From assembly GCA_933822405.4 (NCBI GenBank), contig CAKOGP040002202.1:509765-573764 (forward strand): a stretch of 64,000 nucleotides of DNA, written 5' to 3'. Source of the DNA: Cylindrotheca closterium. Taxonomy: Eukaryota > Bacillariophyta > Bacillariophyceae > Bacillariales > Bacillariaceae. Shown here one piece after another: positions 49,652 through 64,000 of this stretch (the first letter of the stretch is position 1; each line of letters opens with the position of its first letter). The position numbers and the translations under genes were made by a program. The notes under the pieces are model-generated. The model worked only from the letters and a program-made list of their open reading frames with translations, made no database searches and was not told where the DNA came from.

Positions 49652-50278
49652 ATGATCAACGAGGAAATCGTCGACCTCAACAATAGAACTGTTGCTCTGC
49701 TCCAAGAACAAGATTTCATAGAAGCTATAGAGAACTCTTCGATGGTGCTGCGTCGACATCGCGAAATCTATCAGACTTCATCACGGCAAGCTTCCTCCTC
49801 TGGCGATGATTCTTTGGATAAGTGCATGCTTCGATCTGGAACGGATGAAAATAGATACTACGCCGACAATACCTTCATCTATGACCATGGTATTGTGATT
49901 CCCACATCGGCGAATGGTGTTTCAAGCATGGTGGCTGCCATTCTAATTTTCAATTGTGCACTTTCTCACCAGCTACGTGCACAACAGGTGTCTCGTGGCC
50001 GCTCGCGACATCATCTGTCGAGTGCAAAACGTCTGTATGAGCTGGCACACGGCGTATGCAATGAGGATCCGAACTTCTTGTTTCATTTTGTGGTTATCAA
50101 TAACATTGCAGTGATTGATCGACGTTTAGGTCAGAACGAAATCTCAGCGCAACGCTTTCAGCAGCTACTGGCCGTACTGATGCTTTTGATCGATCAAGGC
50201 AATACTAAGCGAGTACGCCACGTGCAAGGCTTCCTTGCGAATGTCATCACCACAACTGACACTGCACCTGCTGCATGA
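49652..50278 (+). CDS. TPR-like small protein of a diatom-type family (208 aa)
   Basis: ATG 49652 is preferred over the longer frame beginning at 49574, because it directly precedes the helical opening EEIVDLNNRTVALLQEQDFIEAIENSSMVL, which matches the first tetratricopeptide-like hairpin of a family I know from diatoms (N-N-R-A-x-x-L-x-x-G-D-x-x-x-A-I). Two further hairpins are visible, AAILIFNCALSHQLRAQQ...LYELAHGV and FHFVVINNIAVIDRRLGQ...FQQLLAVLMLL. There is no signal peptide or membrane segment. TPR-like hairpins mediate protein contacts; no partner is evident. A helix-phased TGACGT array upstream suggests bZIP-controlled expression. Confidence 0.6.
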   Translation: MINEEIVDLNNRTVALLQEQDFIEAIENSSMVLRRHREIYQTSSRQASSSGDDSLDKCMLRSGTDENRYYADNTFIYDHGIVIPTSANGVSSMVAAILIFNCALSHQLRAQQVSRGRSRHHLSSAKRLYELAHGVCNEDPNFLFHFVVINNIAVIDRRLGQNEISAQRFQQLLAVLMLLIDQGNTKRVRHVQGFLANVITTTDTAPAA

Positions 50279-50795
50279 CAAAAAGTTATAGATGATTCCT
50301 AATTTTTTTCTAAATTTCAATTCTAGGACTTTTCCCTTGGTTAGGACTATTCATAAAATAGCTTGTTCCGATTGAGCAGCTTCTAATGCAAACGTCTCTC
50401 ATTGCAATCTGCGACTTGCGTCACTACACTAGAAGTTAATTTAGATGAGTGACAGTTCCTAATACGTGTGTCAGTTCCTCACCAGCAGGAGCTCTGCGTG
50501 CTGTGAAGAACTTTTAAACCCGCTGGAAAGTGCACGGGAAAAAAGGTCCCATTGTTTGAGGCGACCAAACTACACGTGAAGAAGTCTATCGAGAAAGAGG
50601 TTCACATTTGAAAAAATCGAGAAATGACACCGCAAGAACACAGGTTCCAAGCATAACGATCACCTCCAATGACTCCTCCTCGTGACGGCAAGAATGGTCA
50701 TCGTCTTATGTGGTCGCAATCAAAATTAGATCAGACGAAGTGACATGATCAGTATTGTTCTTCGTTCCACATGTTCAATGTACCTGTCCGTCGCT
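50279..50795. other. intergenic region between convergent genes
   Basis: 517 bp with no gene seen. CAGTTCCT occurs twice (about 50453 and 50471), each time near CTAATACGTG or TCACC; the significance is unknown. Confidence 0.45.
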
Positions 50796-51693
50796 TCAAG
50801 AATTCTTTCGCCGCGGGTTTTGATTGTGATTGCCCCAACAGCCTTCGTTGAGCGAGAACTCGTGTGCTAAAATTGTTCCAGCATTCTTCGATTTGATGTC
50901 AATCTCAATGAGATGGTGCGTTGGATGGGCCCGCACAAAGTCTCTCACTGTTTGGACATGATTGTCAAAAATATCTATCAGAGCCTTGGTTCTATTCGTC
51001 TTTGCATTTTTGGTATCAACCTTGAAGCGACGAAGGAATCGTCCACCTAGCCCATACCAATTGGTAACCGAAGAGACCCACTCAGCCGCATCCCTAAGGT
51101 TCAAAATCCAAGTCGAATTCGGACTGTATTCGTGGATGTTGTCTAGCGCAAAATGCTGAGGCAAGTAGATACCTTTAACGCATTTAAGACTTCAGTCGGA
51201 CAAACACTTCAATAAATAAGAAATCAACTTACTGTTTCCGGCCTCCCCATCCATCTGTGCATAGACATCATAATCACCGCAACCCTCCAGTATTTTCCTG
51301 TTCCTCTTTTCGTTCTGTCGCATACAATCGGAGAACGATCGTCCATCACCACAGTGTGTATGAGTTCGATTAGACCCACAGCAGCAGTAGTGTGACGATT
51401 TGATTCCATTGCATTTGAAAAACTCGTAGATGGATGATGTTCCGACTAGAATCAAATGGCAAAAATGAGACAAAACTATATTGAGGCCTCGGTCACCCAA
51501 TGGGTTCTCTTTTGTACTCACCCTTTGGCATCCCAACGACCAAGATTGGTCTTGGAAGTTGAATCTTTTGAAACTTAGGCAATCCGATGGCAGATTGTTC
51601 CAAACTCGGCTGGAGAATAAAGTTTGAAATACAAAATAAACAGATGAAGATTCCAAGAACTGAAAGAACCGAGTATTTTCGCCGTTTTGGCAT
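50796..51693 (-). CDS. membrane-anchored sulfotransferase-like protein (253 aa, three exons)
   Basis: On the minus strand the exons are 51693-51522, 51445-51233 and 51172-50796; the introns are 76 and 60 bp. A signal-anchor opens the protein (VLSVLGIFICLFCISNFIL). The first splice junction rebuilds the 5'-phosphosulfate-binding loop VVGMPKVGTSSIYEFF. The third exon has the 3'-phosphate-binding motif STWILNLRDAAEWVSSVTNWY. These are the two hallmark sites of PAPS-dependent sulfotransferases, and the anchor implies Golgi location. The Cys-rich middle (HYCCCGSNRTHTHC, then DCMRQNE) replaces the usual acceptor-binding region, and 253 residues is short for the family. The acceptor could be a glycan, protein or small molecule; it cannot be read from the sequence. 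Confidence 0.8.
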
Positions 51694-52135
51694 TCTTTGC
51701 TTCTAGAGCTGTCGCCGTTAATCTATTTCCCAATTTGTTTTCTCCGAGTTGCTCACTGTATAATCATGACGACGAACACATGAATACAACAACATGAATG
51801 ACAGTGGCATCGCGATGCGGGCAGCACGCATCAAACGCCGCAACTAGTGATAACGCGGGTAACGTGACGCGACGATCCAAACTGAGGCTTGGACTAGTCC
51901 GACTAATAATAACGATCCACGTGTGACGTGTGTGATAGTTCATGCTTGGCGGGATGTCATGACGCTTGTAGTTTTACCGCCGGTAAAAACGTTTCTTGTT
52001 CAGAAACCCGCCATCAATTCCCACACAAAGTTTTGGATTTTCAGTCTTATCCGAACTTGTCGTTTGCTTCATAAATTCTGCGAGAGCTGCAACTCTGACA
52101 ACGACTCTTCATTACGTCCTCATACATTCGAAAAC
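51694..52135. promoter_or_regulatory. divergent region with adjacent CACGTG and TGACGTG
   Basis: 442 bp between two start codons. CACGTG (51918-51923) abuts TGACGTG (51924-51930), a G-box next to a bZIP-type element. TTACCGCCGGTAAAA, a variant of the TACCGGTA palindrome with two extra bases, lies at about 51974. Confidence 0.5.
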
Positions 52136-53140
52136 ATGGATACAAGTACAACCGTTGCTGCCACTGCTGCTGCAGTCATCGTTTTGGTCAGTTGGGTGGC
52201 TTCAAGTTTATATTTGTTTTCATGTGACAAACGAAAACAAGCGATGACCGACAACGAGAACAAGTCGTTTGTCTACTCATGGACCTTTCATGTAGAGAGT
52301 CTTCGCTTCTATGGAATGCTATTTTTCCTTATTGTTCTGGCTGCCGGTGCTATTGTGACTGAAAAGAGTGGCATCGACACCATTGAAGATCCTACCGAGA
52401 CAGTTATCTTCGAGCTATTTGGATTCAATCATTCCTGCAACTGGATCGATCACAATCCAGTCAAAATGATAGCTGCCATGCTATTTGTCCCACTTGTTCA
52501 AATTCCTTTTATGCTTTACACGGTTTTTTGGCACTGTCGCCTAGCCAAGAGCGCGAAAACAGGAAAGGTTCCAAAGTGGCTGCTCAATGTCAGCCGAATT
52601 CTGTCACCCTATAACTTTATTGCAATGTCGCAACTTCACTTGTGGTTTGTTAACAACCCGACTGATACCTATGGTTTTACGGCGCACTACATCCCGTACC
52701 TGGTGTTTCAAATTGCGATCAGCTTTTTCAAATTGTTGAATTTGTTGTACTTGATCTACGAGGAGAAGCTGCCTTGGGGGGTGCCAGCTTCAGTGGCAAG
52801 TGCCTACGTTGCTTTCTATACTGTAGTTGTCATTGTTTCGGCAATATTTGTCAGTACTACTATCGCTGGCAATCCAATCATTGATGCCACGAGAAGCTCA
52901 GGAGAAAAACTCTTCACCAACATTCTTTCGTACGTTTGGGTAATCTTGGGGATTTTTGGAACTCTAATTCTATCTGCCAAGGAACGTTTGGATGGTGACA
53001 ATATTACTTTGACCATCGGTGATGGTATATTGCGAGTGGGAAGCTCGTCGGATGAAGAAGAGGACATGACGACCAAAAAAGGAGAAGCAGTCATCGCTGA
53101 GCAGCCATCAGAAACAGCTCAGGAGGTCGACCACTGCTAA
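52136..53140 (+). CDS. multi-pass membrane protein, about seven helices (334 aa)
   Basis: ATG 52136 is chosen because a hydrophobic helix follows within 10 residues; the open frame extends further upstream without ATG support. The predicted membrane segments are about 8-30, 55-75, 113-136, 160-180, 188-212, 223-245 and 262-282. A loop with NHSCNWIDHNP and an NPTDTYG segment faces the second and fourth gaps. The C-terminus is hydrophilic, acidic and Ser/Glu-rich (SSSDEEEDMTTKKGE) and is probably cytosolic. I recognise no transporter or receptor signature; seven helices alone do not make it a GPCR. The closest impression is of a small diatom family of unknown function. Confidence 0.65.
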   Translation: MDTSTTVAATAAAVIVLVSWVASSLYLFSCDKRKQAMTDNENKSFVYSWTFHVESLRFYGMLFFLIVLAAGAIVTEKSGIDTIEDPTETVIFELFGFNHSCNWIDHNPVKMIAAMLFVPLVQIPFMLYTVFWHCRLAKSAKTGKVPKWLLNVSRILSPYNFIAMSQLHLWFVNNPTDTYGFTAHYIPYLVFQIAISFFKLLNLLYLIYEEKLPWGVPASVASAYVAFYTVVVIVSAIFVSTTIAGNPIIDATRSSGEKLFTNILSYVWVILGIFGTLILSAKERLDGDNITLTIGDGILRVGSSSDEEEDMTTKKGEAVIAEQPSETAQEVDHC

Positions 53141-55764
<2,624 letters not shown>

Positions 55765-56089
55765 AAGCTTTTGATGGAAAGAGCTAAGCTTGGTATACAA
55801 TAAGAGATTTGCTAACGATACTTCCAGTACTACTTTGAAGCCACAACGTGAGCTATGTAGCCCCCGACATGTTAGTGATAATATTGTATGCAACCCATCA
55901 AATCTTTGGACGGTATCTTTGGATGCGTCAGTTTTAGAATCCATGGCCAGACGACGCAGGTACAAACGAGCGTAAGATTGAAAACGAAGCCGAATGAAGC
56001 AACATGGAAATAATCCTCAAGATCTTTCGTCATCAACGTCATCCATCAGTCTCATACTTCTTCTTGTTGTTCTTAAAGATCCCATCACC

Positions 56090-60092
<4,003 letters not shown>

Positions 60093-60191
60093 GTTATTGT
60101 CCCGTCGTCAATTCGAGAAAACCAGCAACTGGTTTGAAAAACCCCATGATATAATTGTACATGAAATAGTAATTGTAATTCCCGGTTCTCT

Positions 60192-61576
60192 TCAAAATGG
60201 TGGAACGCATCGCACTCTTACAAGAGCCACGCAAACACCTTGTTCTTCATCGATTCGAACGCCCATTTCCAATTCATCGGCGTGCAGACATAGTCGTGGT
60301 GCCGCTGCAACGATAGTATTGGGAGCGTGCAGTTGATCACCCAGAATGGGATGTCCAATAGCGGCCATGTGAAGGCGTAGCTGGTGTCCTCGACCAGTCA
60401 AGGGCTCAAGCTGTACTTTGGTGTACTGCACAAAGCTATCTTGACTGCTAGGGCCATTGTTACCAGTTGAACATGCAACGGGCAAAGTGAAACGATTTAG
60501 AACAGTATATTTCGTTTTGGCATTTCGAAGACTCTTTTCAACAAAATCGTCTTCCTTCCGTTGGGAATCATCATGCAGGCACACAAATTCGCTGTAACCA
60601 TTTGCTTCATTGAATACCTTTCCAATTCTGAAACACAAAAGAGTTTTGTCAGTTCCGTTTACTTCTGTAGGCGATTACAGATTTGCAAGCACACGTACGG
60701 ATAGTCAATAATGCCGTGATCTTGAGCGATGGCTCCAGCTACCAGGGCCACATAAGTTTTCTTCAGAACCTTCGAGGGCGATCCCGATTCCACCCCTTTC
60801 TGTTCAAACATGGTATTGGTCAGCCGCAGAGAATCTCTGGTCAATCCAATCACCAAGACACCACTGGTATCATAATCCAATCGATGACAGGGACGAGGAA
60901 CAAATGTTTTTTTCTTCTTCTTCGTCTTCTTCTTCTTCTTGTCGTCGCTCGATTCACGTTTCTTGGGTGGTACAGTGAGATTCTCGGGTATCCACTCATT
61001 CACGAGGCTAGCCAGACAAACCTGCTTGTCTTCACCGATTCCAGGTAACGTCAAAAGACTGGCTGGCTTGAAAGCAAAGAGCAGCTCATCTAGAAAGGGC
61101 AAGGACTCTTTGTCCACGTCATTTGGTGCTTCATCCGACGAAAGGATCTCTGGAGCGAGTCGTCTCCAGGCTGTGTTTGGTGTGGCTCCTACCACTGAAT
61201 CATCTGCAGTCTCAAGTGCTTTCTGTGATTGATCGGAAGCTTCTTCTTGCTGTGTCCAAGTCAGTATTCGTTCGAGTTGGATTGGTACAAGTTTGGAGTT
61301 ATGGCAAATGTAGCCACCTTGTCCATTCATGAAGTCATGCCATTTGGGCCCATCTTTTTTAATCCGACGATTTGTTTCTGGATTGAGTACCCATTCACCA
61401 TGATCATCTTCTTCGAGACTTGATGTTGTTTCCGAGTGTGCCGAAAGTGAATGTCGTGGTGTTCGAGGTGCATTTGATGTTGGATGAGCCTCGAAGGAAG
61501 TGACCACTGGAAGCCATATGAAAAGTAAAACTATTGAGTAATGGATCAGTGTTGTGAAGGATAATGAAGCAATCAT
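60192..61576 (-). CDS. RluA-family pseudouridine synthase with N-terminal signal (437 aa, two exons)
   Basis: On the minus strand exon 1 is 61576-60699 and exon 2 is 60627-60192; the first true ATG is at 61576. RluA-type enzymes isomerise uridine in RNA. Visible motifs: LLFAFKPASLLTLPG (start of the catalytic domain), HRLDYDTSGVLVIGLT with the catalytic Asp, LKKTYVALVAG, GIIDYPIGKV (rebuilt across the intron), KYTVLNRF, LEPLTGRGHQLRLHMAAIGHPILGDQLH and LCLHADELE. The usual TGR-T-HQIR is TGRGHQLR here. The N-terminus has a strong signal (YSIVLLFIWLPVVTSFEA) with a Ser-Phe junction, suggesting plastid import and action on plastid rRNA or tRNA. A Lys run (KKKKKTKKKKK) lies before the catalytic Asp motif. 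Its stop is only 99 bp from the stop of the convergent FDH copy C. Confidence 0.85.
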
Positions 61577-61793
61577 CACCTGCGTAGCAAGTGATAGTTC
61601 ATGTGATTATTTTATTGTGGGTCGATGGATCTCGTGACTGAAATACAGACCGTGACTGGGCTATTTTTTTCGAAATTTCGATGATGCTTTAGCTGACCGA
61701 CGACATCACCGAAGTTGGATTGTCACAATCACCTATGCTGCACCGCAAGGACAGCACCAACAAGCAAGGTCAACCATAGTATCACAATTCACA

Positions 61794-63473
61794 ATGGCAT
61801 CTTCCCATCAACCTATGAGCGATATGTCAATGGATGAGCAAACGCGGCAAAAACCAGCATCATACGTCATCTCACCCGACAACAGGAGCTTCATTCGCAA
61901 TCGTCATTTTACCGTCTACCAACCCAGGTCACAGAGATTACCAGCGCAAGAGGGAACACAAGCACAAGAGGAACCAGAAGAATACTTTCAAGATGACGCA
62001 GGAAATCCCATTTCTCCACTTTCTCAAGCTGAGGCCCAGCATTTCTTCGAAAGTCAAGATGGGAGCGACAGCAGTGAGGCAATCATAAGCAATTCAAACG
62101 TTCGGAGCGACAGCAAACTCCAAAGCAAGCCTTCACCAACAACAAACCCAACAATTCAACATGTACCACAGCATCACTTGATAATCGCGATTTCGCCTTC
62201 GTTTGAATCAGATAGTTCGAACTTTTCACCCAGTGATGGCAATGACAGTTTGCCTTCCAAGGCTCAGCAAGAAGTGCGGAGAACTCCACTGTCCATCCTC
62301 AAGAACAGCAGCGACAACAACCGTAGAGTCGGTATCCCCAGTGCACGAGACGATTACCTCGTGAAACTACAGTCAGAAATATCGTTGTTGCACCGAGATG
62401 TTCTAGGAATGAAAGAGTCAATCGACACCTTGACCACAAACTTGGAGAAACAAAAGGCTGCACGTATTCGAAATTACATGGTTTCCAAGTATGGTCGCCA
62501 CAACACGGATAGTAGCTCCTCGGCCGATTCCAGTAGTTTGAGTGGATTGGAAAACATCGATGCTTTAATGGATGAGTGCTTGAACTCGGTTAGTGAAGCA
62601 AGCGAACGGAGTACATCGCAGGCTGCAGGTGTTCGAAACCACATGGTTTCCAAGTATGGTAGTCACAATGCGATTAGTGGCTCCGCGGACGATTCCAGTA
62701 GTTTAGCTGGGCCGGAAAGCAATGACGCTTTGATTGATGAGTGCTTGAACTCGTTTAGTGAAGCAAGCGTACGCAGCAGCACAGCACATGCCCAAGATAT
62801 GAAGTCTCTGGATCAAAGAGTAATGCAACAAAACGAGCGCAACCAAAGACGACATAGACAGCGTCAAAGAGAGGACCAAAGCCAATCACCGAGTATTACA
62901 CCGACGAATGCCCCAAGCCGACGAGAAGAAATAATGTCGCCCTGGGAATCCATCCGAACTCCTACCTCCCTCGTTTGGGATGGTGACCAGCATGTCCAAC
63001 GAAATCTTTTCTGGGCCGGGCATATCCCGTGTGTAAAAGCGAAATTGAGAGGTGGCAAAGACATGACAAAAGATGACCGACAGAAGCAGATCTTTCTGCT
63101 CTTGGTAGTTTGCCTAGCTTCAATAGCTGTCTTAATGATCATGACTGATGCAAAAAGCCAGACTAGCATAGGTCAAGTCCCACACAGTCGGCGGCCGCGT
63201 CGTTCAAGTAAGTTTTCCAAGAAGCTAACGATCGATGAACAATCGAACTCATGTCACAGCTTACAAGAGACAACAAAAGATGGCTGCACACGTCACTGCA
63301 ATACGAACAAGCCCCAAATCGCACAGGAGCTACTCCTATGGAAGTCGTATCGAGAAGGAAAGCACAGCCTTGACCCGTGGAAGGCTATTGTCCTATCTTT
63401 ACGTGAACGAAACTCCAATCCTTCAGCAGAGAACTATAGTCCTCTCGTCAGCGAATTCACGTTTTGGCTGTGA
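61794..63473 (+). CDS. single-pass membrane protein with a duplicated 55-residue segment (559 aa)
   Basis: The CDS is a single exon from ATG 61794. The N-terminal 210 residues are disordered and Ser/Pro/Gln-rich. A short coiled coil (SEISLLHRDVLGMKESIDTLTT) precedes two tandem 55-residue units (about 225-334) with the core MVSKYG-HN, SSL-G-E, DAL-DECLNS-SEAS. A Gln/Arg-rich stretch follows, then one membrane helix (about 427-447, IFLLLVVCLASIAVLMIMT) and a basic, Ser-rich C-terminus. The last 90 residues (LQETTKDG to VSEFTFWL) have protein-like character in this frame. A GTAAGT at about 63208 could instead be a donor for an alternative end. I recognise no family. The topology is probably N-terminus in the cytosol. 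Confidence 0.6.
   Translation: MASSHQPMSDMSMDEQTRQKPASYVISPDNRSFIRNRHFTVYQPRSQRLPAQEGTQAQEEPEEYFQDDAGNPISPLSQAEAQHFFESQDGSDSSEAIISNSNVRSDSKLQSKPSPTTNPTIQHVPQHHLIIAISPSFESDSSNFSPSDGNDSLPSKAQQEVRRTPLSILKNSSDNNRRVGIPSARDDYLVKLQSEISLLHRDVLGMKESIDTLTTNLEKQKAARIRNYMVSKYGRHNTDSSSSADSSSLSGLENIDALMDECLNSVSEASERSTSQAAGVRNHMVSKYGSHNAISGSADDSSSLAGPESNDALIDECLNSFSEASVRSSTAHAQDMKSLDQRVMQQNERNQRRHRQRQREDQSQSPSITPTNAPSRREEIMSPWESIRTPTSLVWDGDQHVQRNLFWAGHIPCVKAKLRGGKDMTKDDRQKQIFLLLVVCLASIAVLMIMTDAKSQTSIGQVPHSRRPRRSSKFSKKLTIDEQSNSCHSLQETTKDGCTRHCNTNKPQIAQELLLWKSYREGKHSLDPWKAIVLSLRERNSNPSAENYSPLVSEFTFWL
62466..62795 (+). repeat. 165-bp tandem duplication in coding sequence
   Basis: Units 62466-62630 and 62631-62795 encode two similar 55-residue segments (IRNYMVSKYGRHN... 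and VRNHMVSKYGSHN...). Only two units are present. Confidence 0.92.
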
Positions 63474-63574
63474 AGAACCCAGTATTCTGGCACCTGTTTG
63501 AATCCTTCTACTTGTATAACTACCATACTGTAAGTCTGAGAAGAATAAGCAATGAAGAATGCAAATAGAAATCA

Positions 63575-64000
63575 CTATTTTTTGCCCCCTTCGTCCTGGA
63601 TTGTAAACTTCTTCACAAGACGATCACTATTGGACATGAAAACTCGAACGGCTCCTCTTGCAACGTTGACCTCTTCTTGGTAGTCACCAAGTTCGCCGAC
63701 CGCAAAGCATCTTTGTCGGGCCACGCTGGAAGCTTCCCTCAGTAACGCTTCCAAGCCCGATATCGAATTGGAACCATCACCGAAAAACTCATCCTTAACA
63801 TAGTGTGGAATCAAGAATTTGATGAATTCCATGTCGACCATTAGCTGCCTGTAACCCGAAAGAGAAAACTTGACACATCTCGAGTTTTCCGCCAAAGCTT
63901 TGAGAGCCACCTTCAGAATGAGTACCACAACTGCATTGCGTGAAAAGTCTGTCATATCTTTGGGGTGTGGGTATACCACAATCTTTTCGGCAAACATGCG
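63575..64000 (-). CDS. C-terminal end of a Vps51-like vesicle-tethering subunit (partial)
   Basis: Only the last 140 codons are inside the window; the gene continues past base 64000. The segment SRNAVVVLILKVALKALAENSRCVKFSLSGYRQLMVDMEFIKFLIPHYV followed by a helix with ALLREASSVARQRC matches the C-terminal layout of Vps51 (GARP/EARP tethering complex): an arginine-containing helix, a long helix, the G-x-Q/RQL-V-D motif, and a final Ala/Cys-rich helix. GARP returns vesicles from endosomes to the Golgi. The last 30 residues (ARGAVRVFMSNSDRLVKKFTIQDEG) form a lineage-specific tail. Assignment is by pattern; the missing N-terminal part would settle it. Confidence 0.62.
   Translation of the reverse strand, partial: RMFAEKIVVYPHPKDMTDFSRNAVVVLILKVALKALAENSRCVKFSLSGYRQLMVDMEFIKFLIPHYVKDEFFGDGSNSISGLEALLREASSVARQRCFAVGELGDYQEEVNVARGAVRVFMSNSDRLVKKFTIQDEGGKK

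Noticed and set aside
49222..49719. Minus-strand 165-codon frame upstream of the TPR-like gene
   Set aside because: It covers the TGACGT promoter array and the start of the plus-strand gene and has no family motif.
52136..53140. G-protein-coupled receptor
   Set aside because: About seven helices are predicted, but no receptor signature motif is visible, so only a multi-pass membrane protein is claimed.

Overview
This window reads as nuclear DNA of a diatom (stramenopile), probably a pennate species, though I cannot fix the species from sequence alone. The signs are: compact genes on both strands with short GT-AG introns (about 60-250 bp); proteins rich in PS/PT-x-x-PS repeats; repeated helicase-associated (HA) domains; signal peptides followed by an Ala-Phe-type plastid targeting junction; a one-helix light-harvesting-like protein; and TGACGT promoter elements of the kind described for diatom CO2/cAMP responses. 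There is one assembly gap (389 N, 1243-1631). I recognise no tRNA, rRNA, CRISPR array or autonomous transposon.

Layout. 0-1.2 kb: an unrecognised gene with a frame break. 1.7-18.9 kb: two giant, probably intronless genes in a row, a 2445-residue disordered protein with 24-residue tandem repeats and a 3115-residue protein built mostly of IQ (calmodulin-binding) motifs. 19.3-23.8 kb: a membrane leucine-rich-repeat protein and a secreted agmatine-deiminase-family enzyme. 24-27.6 kb: two head-to-head paralogs sharing an uncharacterised C-terminal domain. 28.4-39.4 kb: two HA-domain genes, one with AT-hooks, flanking ATG6/Beclin, a PH-like membrane protein and a plastid acidic-repeat protein; both HA genes have duplicated 3' ends next to them. 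39.8-41.2 kb: a decaying Cu/Zn-SOD-like repeat gene. 41.5-53.1 kb: a one-helix LHC-like protein, a neuferricin-like cytochrome-b5-fold protein, small unknowns, a PPR protein, a TPR-like small protein with a TGACGT array upstream, a sulfotransferase and a multi-pass membrane protein. 53.5-60.1 kb: a three-gene tandem cluster for glutathione-dependent formaldehyde oxidation. 60.2-64 kb: an RluA-type pseudouridine synthase, a single-pass repeat protein and the C-terminal end of a Vps51-like subunit.

The most striking system is the formaldehyde cluster. The first two genes fuse S-formylglutathione hydrolase to glutathione-dependent formaldehyde dehydrogenase (class III ADH / GSNO reductase) in one polypeptide, so the two consecutive steps from S-hydroxymethylglutathione to formate plus glutathione sit on one chain. 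The third gene is the dehydrogenase alone, but its upstream DNA resembles that of the second gene, suggesting it is a fusion copy that lost its hydrolase half. All three share an intron at the same codon, inside the NAD-binding glycine motif.

Other signals worth following: a palindrome TACCGGTA that recurs mainly in noncoding DNA, three TGACGT boxes exactly 10 bp apart, an imperfect 0.8-kb tandem duplication that created pseudo-ends of an HA gene, and an SOD-like gene broken by a 14-bp deletion between short direct repeats. Exon joins were derived by hand from splice consensus, reading frame and family motifs; no alignment or database search was run.
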